From Bacteroidota bacterium (GTDB taxonomy: Bacteria > Bacteroidota > Ignavibacteria > UBA10030 > UBA8401): DNA of 64,000 bases. The stretch spans positions 91,278 to 155,277 of the forward strand of contig DATJPT010000018.1 in the NCBI GenBank assembly GCA_035506275.1. The letters run 5' to 3'. Positions 51,324 through 59,515 of this stretch are shown here, piece after piece. The notes beneath the pieces are model-generated. The model had not been told where the DNA came from. It worked only from the letters and a program-made list of their open reading frames with translations, and made no database searches. Position 1 is the stretch's first letter, and the number at the start of each line of letters is the position of its first letter. The translations under genes were made by a program, and so were the position numbers.

Positions 51324-53231
51324 CTACGCCAGCCGTGCAAATCTCCTGCTCGAATTCGGAAAGTCGACTCCCAAAGCGAACCACACAACAGCCGCAATGA
51401 CCGCGGCGGCGATCACGGCGGGCGTTCTTATTGCGAGCCCAGACGTTACCGGGGCTGAATGGATCGCCGTAAAGATAGCTCCGGTTGCCACGCTGAGGAT
51501 GGACATGATTTGGTAGAGACGCAATTTCCCGACGATCGGCGTTTGCGGTTCCCCGCGGTAAGCTTCTTCCACGAACCTTCCCAACCCATTAAGGATCAGA
51601 TAAAGCCCGGTGATCATCGACGGCTCGGCATGCAGAAACCAGAGCCTCAGAAGGATCATTTCAACGCCGATGTTCCAGAGAATAGAATACACGGGAGTGG
51701 GGTGAAGCGGAACGCCGGAGAGATCCGACAAACGGCAGACGCGGGACATTTTATGCGTGTAGCGAATGCCGACGGAGGCCGGCGCTTCCCGGCCATGGCA
51801 GCATCCCTGAACGAGGCAGCGTAATCTTCCGAACGCCTGGATGATCGGCCCCGCAACGGCAAACGCGCCGAACAATGCCCAGACATTCCCGCCAAGCAGA
51901 CCGGCAAGAGTGATCCCGATGATGGCTCCCAGCACGCCGCCGTAGTAGCCGTACGGCCGCAAAAGACTTGGAGATCCCTCAATGACCTGAGCCCAGAGGC
52001 CGGAGGTCACAAGCCCGATGACCACAATAAGAAGAATGTATCCGAGCGAATCGGGGCCGAGCAAGGTCCCGGCGAGAAGAACGCCAAGCCCCGTTCCAAC
52101 GCCCGCGTACACTCCGTGATTGATGATGCGAAGATTTCCAAAGCGCCAATCCTTCCACGAGTTTGCAAGCTGCTCGGCGCGCGAACGAATCCATTCCCAT
52201 TCTTCCCGATATTTCAGAAAGACAAAACCCGCTGCGCCGCCGGCAAGTACATCGGCGAGCGAGTGCATACCGGTCGTCAGACAACTTGCCGCGATGAAAA
52301 CGGCCAGGGTCCGCCAGAGAAATCTAAAACGGGGAAAGGAGCATGAATATGCGCGTGCCGCGATCATCGCCCATATGACATGGTATGAAGGAAATGCTGC
52401 CGCACACGTATCGTTGTTCCGCTCAAGAAGAAGCAATCTGCCGAATAATCCATCGGAGGAAAATTCCCTCGGCGGAGCGGTGAGCGGAAAAAAGATGAAG
52501 AAAAATACCATGGCCGTAGTCGCAGCGAGCCCGGCAATGGAAAATTCTCTGAGCGTTTTTGCCGACCGCGCGATGATGGGGAGAAGCGCCACGAACAAAT
52601 ATGTTCCGCCATAAAACAACTCGGTCCATTGAAGCGTCGGTAGTTTGGCCTCGAAAGGAAGAAACGATGTGACCGCATCGGCAGGCGGTCCCAGGAGGAC
52701 GAACGCTTCGTATGCGAGAACCCATGGGACGAGGACGAGGATGTACACCGAGAGACGTTCGCTCAGCAACGGTCTTCGTTCTTCGTTGAGAGGAAGGGAG
52801 ATGTAACTTTTCTGTACCCGGTTTCCGAATCGGGCCGACAGATCCTGTTTCTCATACCCCTGCACCAATGAAACGCATCCGAGCGTTGCAAGAGGAGAAA
52901 CCAGCCAGAAGCCGCTCTGCGAATGGCAAAGGAGGGCAGTTCCGAAACAGCAGATGCAAAAGCCGGTGTAGATCGGGTGAGGAATAAGGCGGTAGATTCC
53001 TCTATTGACATATTCCGCCGGCGGGAATGCGTTCATCGGGAGGCCTTTGCCATGCACGACAAGAGAAGTCATCCCGACAAAGACCATCAGTAACCCCGTC
53101 GCTGCAAGTGCGGTGCCAAGCGTATCGGATTGTATGATATTGAGAGGGACAGAATGCTCCGTCGCAGCAGCCCAAAGAACAAGGAGGAGAGGAAGCAAAG
53201 CGGCGAACAAAAAACCGTACAGGAATTTCAT
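51324..53231 (-). CDS. Three-module membrane protein: ICMT-like + PAP2/AUR1-like + Lgt-like
   Basis: A polytopic inner-membrane protein of 635 residues combining three lipid-enzyme-like modules. Residues about 35-165 resemble isoprenylcysteine carboxyl methyltransferase/PEMT proteins (YVNRGIYRLIPHPIYTGF, YEKQDLSARFG). Residues about 180-345 resemble PAP2_3/AUR1-type enzymes (CAAAFPSYHVIWAMIAARA and TTGMHSLADVLAGG, keeping the His and Asp pair). Residues about 375-610 resemble prolipoprotein diacylglyceryl transferase (RPYGYYGGVLGAIIGI, AFGRLRCLVQGCCHGRE, HPTPVYS, GLGRFVEEAYRGEP). The HGG histidine of Lgt is a tyrosine here. GGAGG sits 5-6 nt before ATG 53231, fixing the start. It follows the gene at 53255 by 23 nt. 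Confidence 0.8.
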   Translation of the reverse strand: MKFLYGFLFAALLPLLLVLWAAATEHSVPLNIIQSDTLGTALAATGLLMVFVGMTSLVVHGKGLPMNAFPPAEYVNRGIYRLIPHPIYTGFCICCFGTALLCHSQSGFWLVSPLATLGCVSLVQGYEKQDLSARFGNRVQKSYISLPLNEERRPLLSERLSVYILVLVPWVLAYEAFVLLGPPADAVTSFLPFEAKLPTLQWTELFYGGTYLFVALLPIIARSAKTLREFSIAGLAATTAMVFFFIFFPLTAPPREFSSDGLFGRLLLLERNNDTCAAAFPSYHVIWAMIAARAYSCSFPRFRFLWRTLAVFIAASCLTTGMHSLADVLAGGAAGFVFLKYREEWEWIRSRAEQLANSWKDWRFGNLRIINHGVYAGVGTGLGVLLAGTLLGPDSLGYILLIVVIGLVTSGLWAQVIEGSPSLLRPYGYYGGVLGAIIGITLAGLLGGNVWALFGAFAVAGPIIQAFGRLRCLVQGCCHGREAPASVGIRYTHKMSRVCRLSDLSGVPLHPTPVYSILWNIGVEMILLRLWFLHAEPSMITGLYLILNGLGRFVEEAYRGEPQTPIVGKLRLYQIMSILSVATGAIFTAIHSAPVTSGLAIRTPAVIAAAVIAAVVWFALGVDFPNSSRRFARLA

Positions 53232-53254
53232 GGCAGCCTCCTGAAATGAAGAGT

Positions 53255-54082
53255 TCATCGGAAACTCACCAGCTCATGAATCGCCCATCCGGAACCACAC
53301 GAAGAATTGTCGAAGACCATTTCCCCCCTGCTTAACCATTTGGATTCATAGAGTTGCAGAATGCTATGCGGAAAGATCTTTTTTGCTCCCGGGATCATCG
53401 CGAGCGTATCGGAGATGATCGGACCGTCGCGGAGAACGGCCGTTCGTTTCAGAGAGAGGCGAAGGTTTTTCGCCCCTTCAATTTCATGGTCTGCAATCGA
53501 CGGTGCGGCGACCTCTTCGCTATTGTGAAACAGAAATCGTTGAGAGACCGGACCGCGCCAGTCGATCCACACGAGCGAATCATTTTCCGAATGAAACCGT
53601 CCCCATCGAAGCAGTTCGATCGGAAGCTGCCATGGGGGGATGGAGATCGTCAATCGCTCTGCATAGCCGATTCCCTCTGTTAGTGTGGATTTGTTCACGG
53701 CGATGCGCGTGCGAGTCATCGGGGAGCAGCATGACCATGTTATGCTGCCGGCGTGGTTCTTGTACAATTCCCTCTCGACAGAAGGCTGCACACAATTCCA
53801 TTCTCCGTCGGTTTTCAACGGCCGCGGGGACCAGTGAATGACCGCCCCCTCCCGGTGCGGCAGCGGAGCTTGAAGAAACGACGTCGCAGAGTGAAGGCTG
53901 CCGTCAACGCGGCGAATAAGGAAACTCGAATATCGAAGGGAGAGCGATTTCCACCGGAGCTGTGCGGCATAACCGACGAACGTTGTGCCGTCGTGCGCAA
54001 TGCAATCGAGATACCACTTGGAAAGAAGGAAGCCGGAATGCCGTTTTCCCGTTGACGAACCGGAGGAGGGAAGAGTTTTCAT
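53255..54082 (-). CDS. Conserved hypothetical protein, possibly lipocalin-like (CrtC/AttH type)
   Basis: Protein of 275 residues with no signal peptide and no membrane helix. I do not recognise it firmly. KWYLDCIAHDGTTFVGYAAQLRWKSLSLRYSSFL at the N-terminus and PPWQLPIELLRWGRFHSENDSLVWIDWRG in the middle resemble the two-barrel lipocalin-like fold of CrtC (hydroxyneurosporene synthase) and AttH proteins, which act on hydrophobic substrates. Its stop is 23 nt before the start of the three-module lipid-enzyme protein and 62 nt separate it from the CPBP gene upstream, so it probably belongs to one envelope operon. Confidence 0.6.
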   Translation of the reverse strand: MKTLPSSGSSTGKRHSGFLLSKWYLDCIAHDGTTFVGYAAQLRWKSLSLRYSSFLIRRVDGSLHSATSFLQAPLPHREGAVIHWSPRPLKTDGEWNCVQPSVERELYKNHAGSITWSCCSPMTRTRIAVNKSTLTEGIGYAERLTISIPPWQLPIELLRWGRFHSENDSLVWIDWRGPVSQRFLFHNSEEVAAPSIADHEIEGAKNLRLSLKRTAVLRDGPIISDTLAMIPGAKKIFPHSILQLYESKWLSRGEMVFDNSSCGSGWAIHELVSFR

Positions 54083-54144
54083 GGAATTCTCTTGAACGAG
54101 GAGAACCCGTCAACCACAAAACCACAGCGCTGCGCCAGGCCCGA

Positions 54145-55083
54145 TCACGCCGATGGGGCTGTCTGCATCTCCGTTCCGTTGTTGGTTCTTTTTCTCCACG
54201 CCACCCACATGAGCAGGGCGATGAGAGGGAGAAGGAAGAGGATCATCAGACTTCCTTCCGGGCCCGTGGAGCCGCCGCTCCAAAGATCGCTGCCCTGCGG
54301 ATGGACGGAAAACAAATGTCCCGCTGAAACTTTGCCGCTGTCGGCCGTCCCCCAGAAATACGACTGTGCCCAATCCCATGCGTCGTGAAACCCTATCGCC
54401 CACCAGAGATTCTTCAGATACCAGAGGCTGATGCAAAAAATGAAGCCGACGAAGGCAGCCGAAAAGATGCCCACCGACGACTCCCCTTTGTTCGACAAAT
54501 GTAAGCATCCGAACGCCGCGGAAAGGATGAACGCGCTCCACCAGAAACCGATGCCGCGGGAGAGCGTCGATTGGATATATCCTCTCATCATGTATTCTTC
54601 GTAGATTCCGACAAGGAAAAAGACCGCCTGCCAGGCCACGGCGTACATGATTGCCTGCCATCCGAAAATATTCTGTCCGTCGAACGAAAGGAAGCCGGAG
54701 AGCTTCAGCGCTCCGACGAGAACGGAGAGCGCCGCGAACCCAGAGACAAATCCGACAAGAAAATTTTTGAGCCGGCCTGTTCCTTCCAGCCCGTACGAAA
54801 CAAGGGGCTTATGCTCGATGCGCGCCATGACCATCGATGCGCCCAGCACGCCGAGAAATGCCATTGTCTCTGCCGCGCAGGCGGGGAGTGGCTGCGAGTC
54901 GTCGAGGCGGAATTTGAAATGTTCGAGGAGGACCTTCGTCGGGAAGAAGAAGACCGTTGTGAACAGCGCCATCAGAAGAAAGAAGATCGCGATGCTCCAG
55001 CCGGCGCGGATGTTGTCGGGGCCCACGAAAATGCGGCGAAGCAATGAAGGGGAAGCTGGCGATATCTGCATCTCATCGGTCAT
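54145..55083 (-). CDS. CPBP (CAAX/Abi-type) intramembrane metalloprotease
   Basis: Membrane protein of 312 residues with about eight hydrophobic helices. The CPBP motifs are seen: EEYMMRGYIQSTL near residue 160 (EExxxR), FILSAAFGCLHLSN with the metal-binding His, and a following HDAWDWAQSYFWG segment. Family members include CAAX prenyl proteases, bacteriocin-immunity proteins and regulators of membrane proteins; the substrate here is unknown. Its location beside an ICMT-like module is notable, because CAAX proteolysis and carboxyl methylation are successive steps in eukaryotic prenyl-protein processing, though no prenylated bacterial substrate is known here. Confidence 0.85.
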   Translation of the reverse strand: MTDEMQISPASPSLLRRIFVGPDNIRAGWSIAIFFLLMALFTTVFFFPTKVLLEHFKFRLDDSQPLPACAAETMAFLGVLGASMVMARIEHKPLVSYGLEGTGRLKNFLVGFVSGFAALSVLVGALKLSGFLSFDGQNIFGWQAIMYAVAWQAVFFLVGIYEEYMMRGYIQSTLSRGIGFWWSAFILSAAFGCLHLSNKGESSVGIFSAAFVGFIFCISLWYLKNLWWAIGFHDAWDWAQSYFWGTADSGKVSAGHLFSVHPQGSDLWSGGSTGPEGSLMILFLLPLIALLMWVAWRKRTNNGTEMQTAPSA

Positions 55084-55123
55084 AAGCGTTCTAATATTGT
55101 TTTAATGTGAACGGCCTGATTTT

Positions 55124-55954
55124 TTATCCCGCATTCACGCCGCCGTAAGTGCACTGCGTTGACTTATTGACGATGGTAATTCCAAGCTGGTAGAGGTCCG
55201 AGTTCAGAAGGATTCGCGGGTCGCGCTTCACCGCATCCCAGGCTCGTTTCATATCCCTCGACCAATGGATGTCGTCAAACAACACCAGCGCATGCGATGA
55301 AAGAAAGGGGAATACCATCTCAAAGTACTTCGTCATCCACTCCCCCGCATGATGTCCGTCGATGAACACAAAATCGATGGGACAAATTCGCCTGGCGGCG
55401 GCTTCCAGCGTATCCTGAAACCTTCCCTGAACGACTTCGGCATTGGTGAAGCCAAGTTCCGAGAAGTTCCGCCTGGCCATCTCCGCGAGCGATTCGTCGC
55501 CTTCTAACGTGACCAGTTTTCCCTTTGCATTCAATTGGAGAGCTGCCGCCTCGTACATTCCGGAAATGCCAAGGCAAGTGCCAAGCTCAAGACAGGACAG
55601 AGGGGTAAAAGAGCGGATGAGCCTGAAGAGCTGCATCGCCCATTGATGCGGTTTGCTCGAATTTCTTGCCACATTGCCGATACTGTGTGCGCCGTCTCCT
55701 CCATTCGTTTTTCTTCCCGCTCCATAGTCGGTTATTGTGATCTGCTCGTTTGAATGCTCCAGCATTGCGCGGCGCGATTGAATCCTGCCGATGAGCCGCT
55801 GCTCGGCTTCGCTCAATCGGTCATGGAACGCTTGATCAATGCACGTCGCGAGCGTGCGGGCCAACGGAACTCCGGATTTATTGAGCCGGCGCACTTCTGC
55901 CGCCGCGAGCGGACGGACCGCGATATCTTGAAGAAAGGAAAATGTTGAAATCAT
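55124..55954 (-). CDS. Class I SAM-dependent methyltransferase (O-methyltransferase-like)
   Basis: Methyltransferase of 276 residues. The AdoMet-binding motif I is CLELGTCLGISGMY, motif II gives LVTLEGDESLAEMARRNFSELG, then VVQGRFQDTL, and IDFVFIDGHHAGEWMTKYFEMV, as in O-methyltransferases of the catechol/caffeoyl type. The first 90 residues are helical and basic, without a clear domain match. The substrate cannot be deduced. It is the first gene of the minus-strand cluster with the CPBP protease and the three-module protein, with a 40-nt gap to the former. Confidence 0.85.
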   Translation of the reverse strand: MISTFSFLQDIAVRPLAAAEVRRLNKSGVPLARTLATCIDQAFHDRLSEAEQRLIGRIQSRRAMLEHSNEQITITDYGAGRKTNGGDGAHSIGNVARNSSKPHQWAMQLFRLIRSFTPLSCLELGTCLGISGMYEAAALQLNAKGKLVTLEGDESLAEMARRNFSELGFTNAEVVQGRFQDTLEAAARRICPIDFVFIDGHHAGEWMTKYFEMVFPFLSSHALVLFDDIHWSRDMKRAWDAVKRDPRILLNSDLYQLGITIVNKSTQCTYGGVNAG

Positions 55955-56142
55955 GCTTAGTTGTTCAAATCCACTACGGCAACGATCACTGAAAAGTTGC
56001 GGCCTTCACATTCTTCCCCTTGACCGGCGATCGGATACCGGATTGCTCATCCGGCGTTGTGGCAAATCTACCCTTTCCATCCGCCAAACGCAAATAAAAA
56101 CCCTGGGTATGGCCCGGGCTCTGGATAGCCGATGGAGATCTA

Positions 56143-56352
56143 TTACTTCAACAGCAGCAACTTCTTAATCTGTGTTCTCCCGCCAAATTCTAGACGCGAG
56201 AAATAGATTCCGCTTGCAAATTGTGACGCATCGAAGATTGCCCGATGATCTTCTCCCGCCGTTGCCGTTCCGTCGACGGATATCGCTCTTTGCCCAATAA
56301 CTTTTTCCTGTTGCGTAACCAAATCGTTGATGATCGGTTCTGTCAGTTCCAA
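56143..56352 (-). pseudogene. Orphan T9SS C-terminal sorting domain (remnant)
   Basis: An open frame of 69 codons whose last 45 residues are a type A T9SS sorting domain (FDASQFASGIYFSRLEFGG, then TQIKKLLLLK at the very end), nearly matching the ending of the protein encoded at 59516-61180. The 24 residues before it match the middle of such a domain (VTQQEKVIGQR), but the rest of the domain and any passenger protein are missing upstream, where the sequence is a GC-rich hairpin-like stretch. It is best read as the tail of a decayed or deleted secreted-protein gene. Confidence 0.65.
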
Positions 56353-56427
56353 AGAATCCCCCGGGGCCTGAACCGCTGGTGAGCCGGTTCGCTCACGCCT
56401 TTTTAAGATATAGCGATGAGCAATGAT

Positions 56428-57687
56428 CTAGTTGGGCATGAATTTATCGAGAGTGCGTTCAAGGTTCTCGCCCTTCAAATCATCACCCAGTGCAAGAATC
56501 GTTCCTTGCGCGCTGACCAATACAGGGAACGGGATCCCGGACACTCCGAATGACAACATAATTGATTCTTTTGATTGACTGCTTGCGAGCACATTGTCCC
56601 AGTGCATTGTTCCTTCGCGATTTCGATACCTCAACACAGTGCTTGCAGAATCATCGTCCGACACGCTGAGGATCGTAAAACCTTGGGATTTAAACCGTTC
56701 AAACGCTCTCTCGAGATACGGAATCTCAAAAACACAAGACCCACACCATGTTGCCCAGAAATCGATCAAATAGACTTGCCCCATCATGCTTCTCTCTGAG
56801 AAAATCTTCAACGTGTCATCCATTGAACGCAAGGCGAAATGAGGGACCGGGTCTCCCACTCGGACGGTTGGGATGAAGGGGCGATCTCCTGATGCCCAGT
56901 TTGATTGTGAGGAGACGTTAGCTTTTAATCCAAATCTTCCTTGAGCACATTTGTAAAGATACCTGACAAAGTACATATTCGGATGATGAGCGAAGATTTC
57001 ATTCGCCAACTTATATGGCTCTTCACGGTTACCTCTAGACAAAAGGAGAGCAATGTTGGAATGATATACCCACACGGGAGAAGTTGGCGGAATTTCAATC
57101 AAATACTTTTTTTCGGTACTATCTTCCGACGCGCTGGGGGATCCAGCCCATTTTGATTCAACATACTGAAGGATCAATTCCTGACGAAGAAGAGGTTCCT
57201 TTTCAGTTGCAAGTGCCTCTTCAAAGGTCCGAGTCACAGCTTTCCAGCTGATTGAATCAGCAGTCGGTCCATTCAAACGGTAATTGCCTTTGAACTGCAG
57301 TAAGGCATATCTCGCGAGGAGCGATGACGAATCATGGAAAACAATATTTGAATTGTCAAACGGACCAGATTTATCCCATAAAGTGACATCAACGGTTGTT
57401 TGTTCCGGGCGGTCGGAAAGAAAAGCTGCTTTCAGACTCCTAAAATGAGGACGGCTGAATTCTGCCATAAGCATTCCGGAGTTGCTCGTTTTCAGGGAGA
57501 ATGAACCGTCTTTCGACGCCGAGGCTCTTGCATAAACAGTGTCCCCGGTTGGTTCCTTTATGACAACGGTCGCGGAGTCGAAATTGCTCTCATCTAATTG
57601 AACGAATCTGCCTGAAAGAGTTATCTGGGAATAGCAGCATGAAGCATAAACAAACACAACGCAGAAAGTGCGTTTGAAAAAAGTCAT
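56428..57687 (-). CDS. TlpA/ResA-like thioredoxin-fold protein
   Basis: Exported protein of 419 residues. After a signal peptide (MTFFKRTFCVVFVYASCCYS) come about 250 residues without a known domain, with a beta-sandwich-like beginning (ITLSGRFVQLDESNFDSATVVIKE), then a thioredoxin-like domain from about 270 (VGDPVPHFALRSMDDTLKIF, LIDFWATWCGSCVFEIPYLERAFERF). The redox pair is CGSC, and the cis-proline lies in SGIPFPVLV. Such proteins reduce periplasmic disulfides, often of cytochrome c or secreted enzymes. GAGG precedes the ATG. Base composition is AT-richer than in the ribosomal region. Confidence 0.85.
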   Translation of the reverse strand: MTFFKRTFCVVFVYASCCYSQITLSGRFVQLDESNFDSATVVIKEPTGDTVYARASASKDGSFSLKTSNSGMLMAEFSRPHFRSLKAAFLSDRPEQTTVDVTLWDKSGPFDNSNIVFHDSSSLLARYALLQFKGNYRLNGPTADSISWKAVTRTFEEALATEKEPLLRQELILQYVESKWAGSPSASEDSTEKKYLIEIPPTSPVWVYHSNIALLLSRGNREEPYKLANEIFAHHPNMYFVRYLYKCAQGRFGLKANVSSQSNWASGDRPFIPTVRVGDPVPHFALRSMDDTLKIFSERSMMGQVYLIDFWATWCGSCVFEIPYLERAFERFKSQGFTILSVSDDDSASTVLRYRNREGTMHWDNVLASSQSKESIMLSFGVSGIPFPVLVSAQGTILALGDDLKGENLERTLDKFMPN

Positions 57688-57802
57688 GACCGCCTCGTTA
57701 CATTAAGCTTACGTGAGCCCAGAAGTACTGATGCGCGCTGACCAGTTCGTCGATGGCCGGTTGCAGTGCAGCCGAAGATAATAACAAGATCCATCCACCC
57801 AT

Positions 57803-58129
57803 TCATTGAAGAGAGCTCAATTCCTGGATTCCCCAGAGACTGATCCTGAAAAAGACTTCTATGCTCAATGGGATAAAGAGCCCATCAGGAATGAGTTCCA
57901 CACGAGTGTAATGCATCGTTAAATACACTGCCAACCCGATTGCGACGGGAACGGATAAAAAACCTAAGAGCGGAATGGGGATCATGCTTAAGAGATACGG
58001 CGCTCCGGCAATTATGAAGCAGCTTAACGTCGTAGCAGGGATCTTTCGAAGACGAAAGACAACGATGTACACGATCGATTTGGTTATCCAAACCGCAGGA
58101 CCTAAGAGGGCTGGAAGGATTCCTCTCAT
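57803..58129 (-). CDS. Small hypothetical membrane protein
   Basis: Protein of 108 residues with three probable membrane helices (ILPALLGPAVWITKSIVYIVVF, TLSCFIIAGAPYLLSMIPIPLLG, LSVPVAIGLAVYLTMHYT) and a short C-terminal amphipathic end. No family is recognised and no strong ribosome-binding site precedes the ATG, so the start is uncertain. It lies between the lipoprotein gene and the TlpA-like gene on the same strand, in the low-GC accessory stretch. Confidence 0.55.
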   Translation of the reverse strand: MRGILPALLGPAVWITKSIVYIVVFRLRKIPATTLSCFIIAGAPYLLSMIPIPLLGFLSVPVAIGLAVYLTMHYTRVELIPDGLFIPLSIEVFFRISLWGIQELSSLQ

Positions 58130-58200
58130 TTTTTTCAGGTGGTAATTGTTGCTGCCCCACAGAATACGGCTGGTTGCGATTTGCAGAGCCGCAGGCAGAT

Positions 58201-59313
58201 TTATTTTTGATAGAAATCGTAATAATTGGTCAATATTTCACGCCATCGTGCTAGTTTTGCACTGAATACTAAATATTCCGTATCAGTGGCGATTTTGCAT
58301 CTATTGATATAATAGCCGTCTGACTGCCCCGTTAGTTCGATGATAATGTTCACTGGTGTTTTCTGAGGTCCGAGAAGGTATTGCCCTCCTAGTGTGACTT
58401 TTTTCCATAACGACACATCCAAAGGATCTTTCCAATCATTTTCGTCTCCATCTGGTAAGGCGTACTCTGATGTTTGAATGAGGTCAACGTACGTTGCAAA
58501 CGCATTTTGATTCAGGACTCTGTCTGGGACGGCACCCCGATAAGGCGAAGACGAACTAAAATCGGCGAACAAAATTCTGTAGGGCAATGCAGGACAGGTG
58601 AACCACACATCGACACACTCCAATCTATAGTAATTGGTTACGTGGGTCTCTTTCACTTCAGGAATCTCAGGTCGCACACTTCTATCGGCGGGCAAGTTGC
58701 TCAAAATCAACTGCAACGCCGGAATAATTCCGCTTATTAAATTCAGTTCTTCTGAATCCCAGGTAGATTCCCCTTTCCACAATATTGCCCCATCTCTGTT
58801 CGAGAGCTCGATCGCGATTGTGTGCGTGTATGACGGGGTTTGATCAGCGGATTGGCTGGCAACGGTTGACGAACGGGACGCCAGTGCGCCAATTGCTCTG
58901 GCTATGCTCACCCCAAGCCCTGATGATGTGCCAACGCCCGCAGTTGTGGAAATCATGTACGCTTGAGAATGTGCCGACGTGACGGTAGAAGAAAGTCTCA
59001 TCTTGTCGTTTCTGTCGGTCTTGTAAGATAATTTTACTACATAGTCATATGCACGGCTATTAACGGTAAATCCGCGGCGTGTGATCAAATGAGTTAGAGA
59101 AGAATTGAGCTGTTCGGAGGTCAATTGTTCATTTCCCAGGAGCGGAGATGTAGACCCGGATACTTCAATTTTGACAGCTTTTGTCGGGTCGATCACTTGA
59201 TTTGATTTCAAAGAGCGCACCCAAGGTTGCGAAACACGAAGTGATGGAACGGTTACGCATCCGTTCACGAAAAGGAGAATAAATAATAAGATCGTTTTGC
59301 AATACGTATTCAT
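58201..59313 (-). CDS. Hypothetical lipoprotein
   Basis: Lipoprotein of 370 residues: signal peptide MNTYCKTILLFILLFVNGC with the lipobox VNGC, so acylated at C19. GGGAGG lies about 5 nt before the ATG. Residues 60-110 (SEQLNSSLTHLITRRGFTVNSRAYDYVVKLSYKTD) recall small outer-membrane-associated lipoprotein domains of the DUF4136 kind, but this is not firm. The last 140 residues contain WFTCPALPYRILFADFSSSSPY and TPVNIIIELTGQ without a match. A copy of the 85-bp promoter-leader repeat lies 107 nt upstream. Confidence 0.7.
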   Translation of the reverse strand: MNTYCKTILLFILLFVNGCVTVPSLRVSQPWVRSLKSNQVIDPTKAVKIEVSGSTSPLLGNEQLTSEQLNSSLTHLITRRGFTVNSRAYDYVVKLSYKTDRNDKMRLSSTVTSAHSQAYMISTTAGVGTSSGLGVSIARAIGALASRSSTVASQSADQTPSYTHTIAIELSNRDGAILWKGESTWDSEELNLISGIIPALQLILSNLPADRSVRPEIPEVKETHVTNYYRLECVDVWFTCPALPYRILFADFSSSSPYRGAVPDRVLNQNAFATYVDLIQTSEYALPDGDENDWKDPLDVSLWKKVTLGGQYLLGPQKTPVNIIIELTGQSDGYYINRCKIATDTEYLVFSAKLARWREILTNYYDFYQK

Positions 59314-59419
59314 TGAGGCCTCCCAAATGATGAAGTCGGATGTTCCGGACTAATAAGGCTAATTTGCCTATTGGAGGTATGGGCTAGTTTCCGATTACTA
59401 TCTTGCACCCCTGCAGTAT

Positions 59420-59504
59420 ATGATGGTATGAGAGATAGACGGTAGTGTCCCCTCGCGGAATCTCTGCGGCAAAACTACTGCTAATCGGATACAATAGCAA
59501 ACAG
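59420..59504 (-). repeat. Promoter-leader repeat, copy A
   Basis: An 85-bp segment about 80 percent identical by eye to 61331-61415 (one small indel each way). Shared blocks include, on the minus strand, GATTAGCAGTAGTTTTGC and AGAGATTCCGCGAGGGG and CTCATACCATCAT. It lies upstream of the lipoprotein gene (58201-59313) and carries a Bacteroidota-type promoter. Confidence 0.8.
59470..59501 (-). promoter_or_regulatory. Bacteroidota-type promoter in repeat copy A
   Basis: On the minus strand TTTG (59501-59498), 20 nt, then TAGTTTTG (59477-59470), matching the -33 TTTG / -7 TAnnTTTG consensus. Predicted start of transcription is about 150 nt before the lipoprotein ATG at 59313. Confidence 0.65.
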
Positions 59505-59515
59505 GTACAAAGCGT

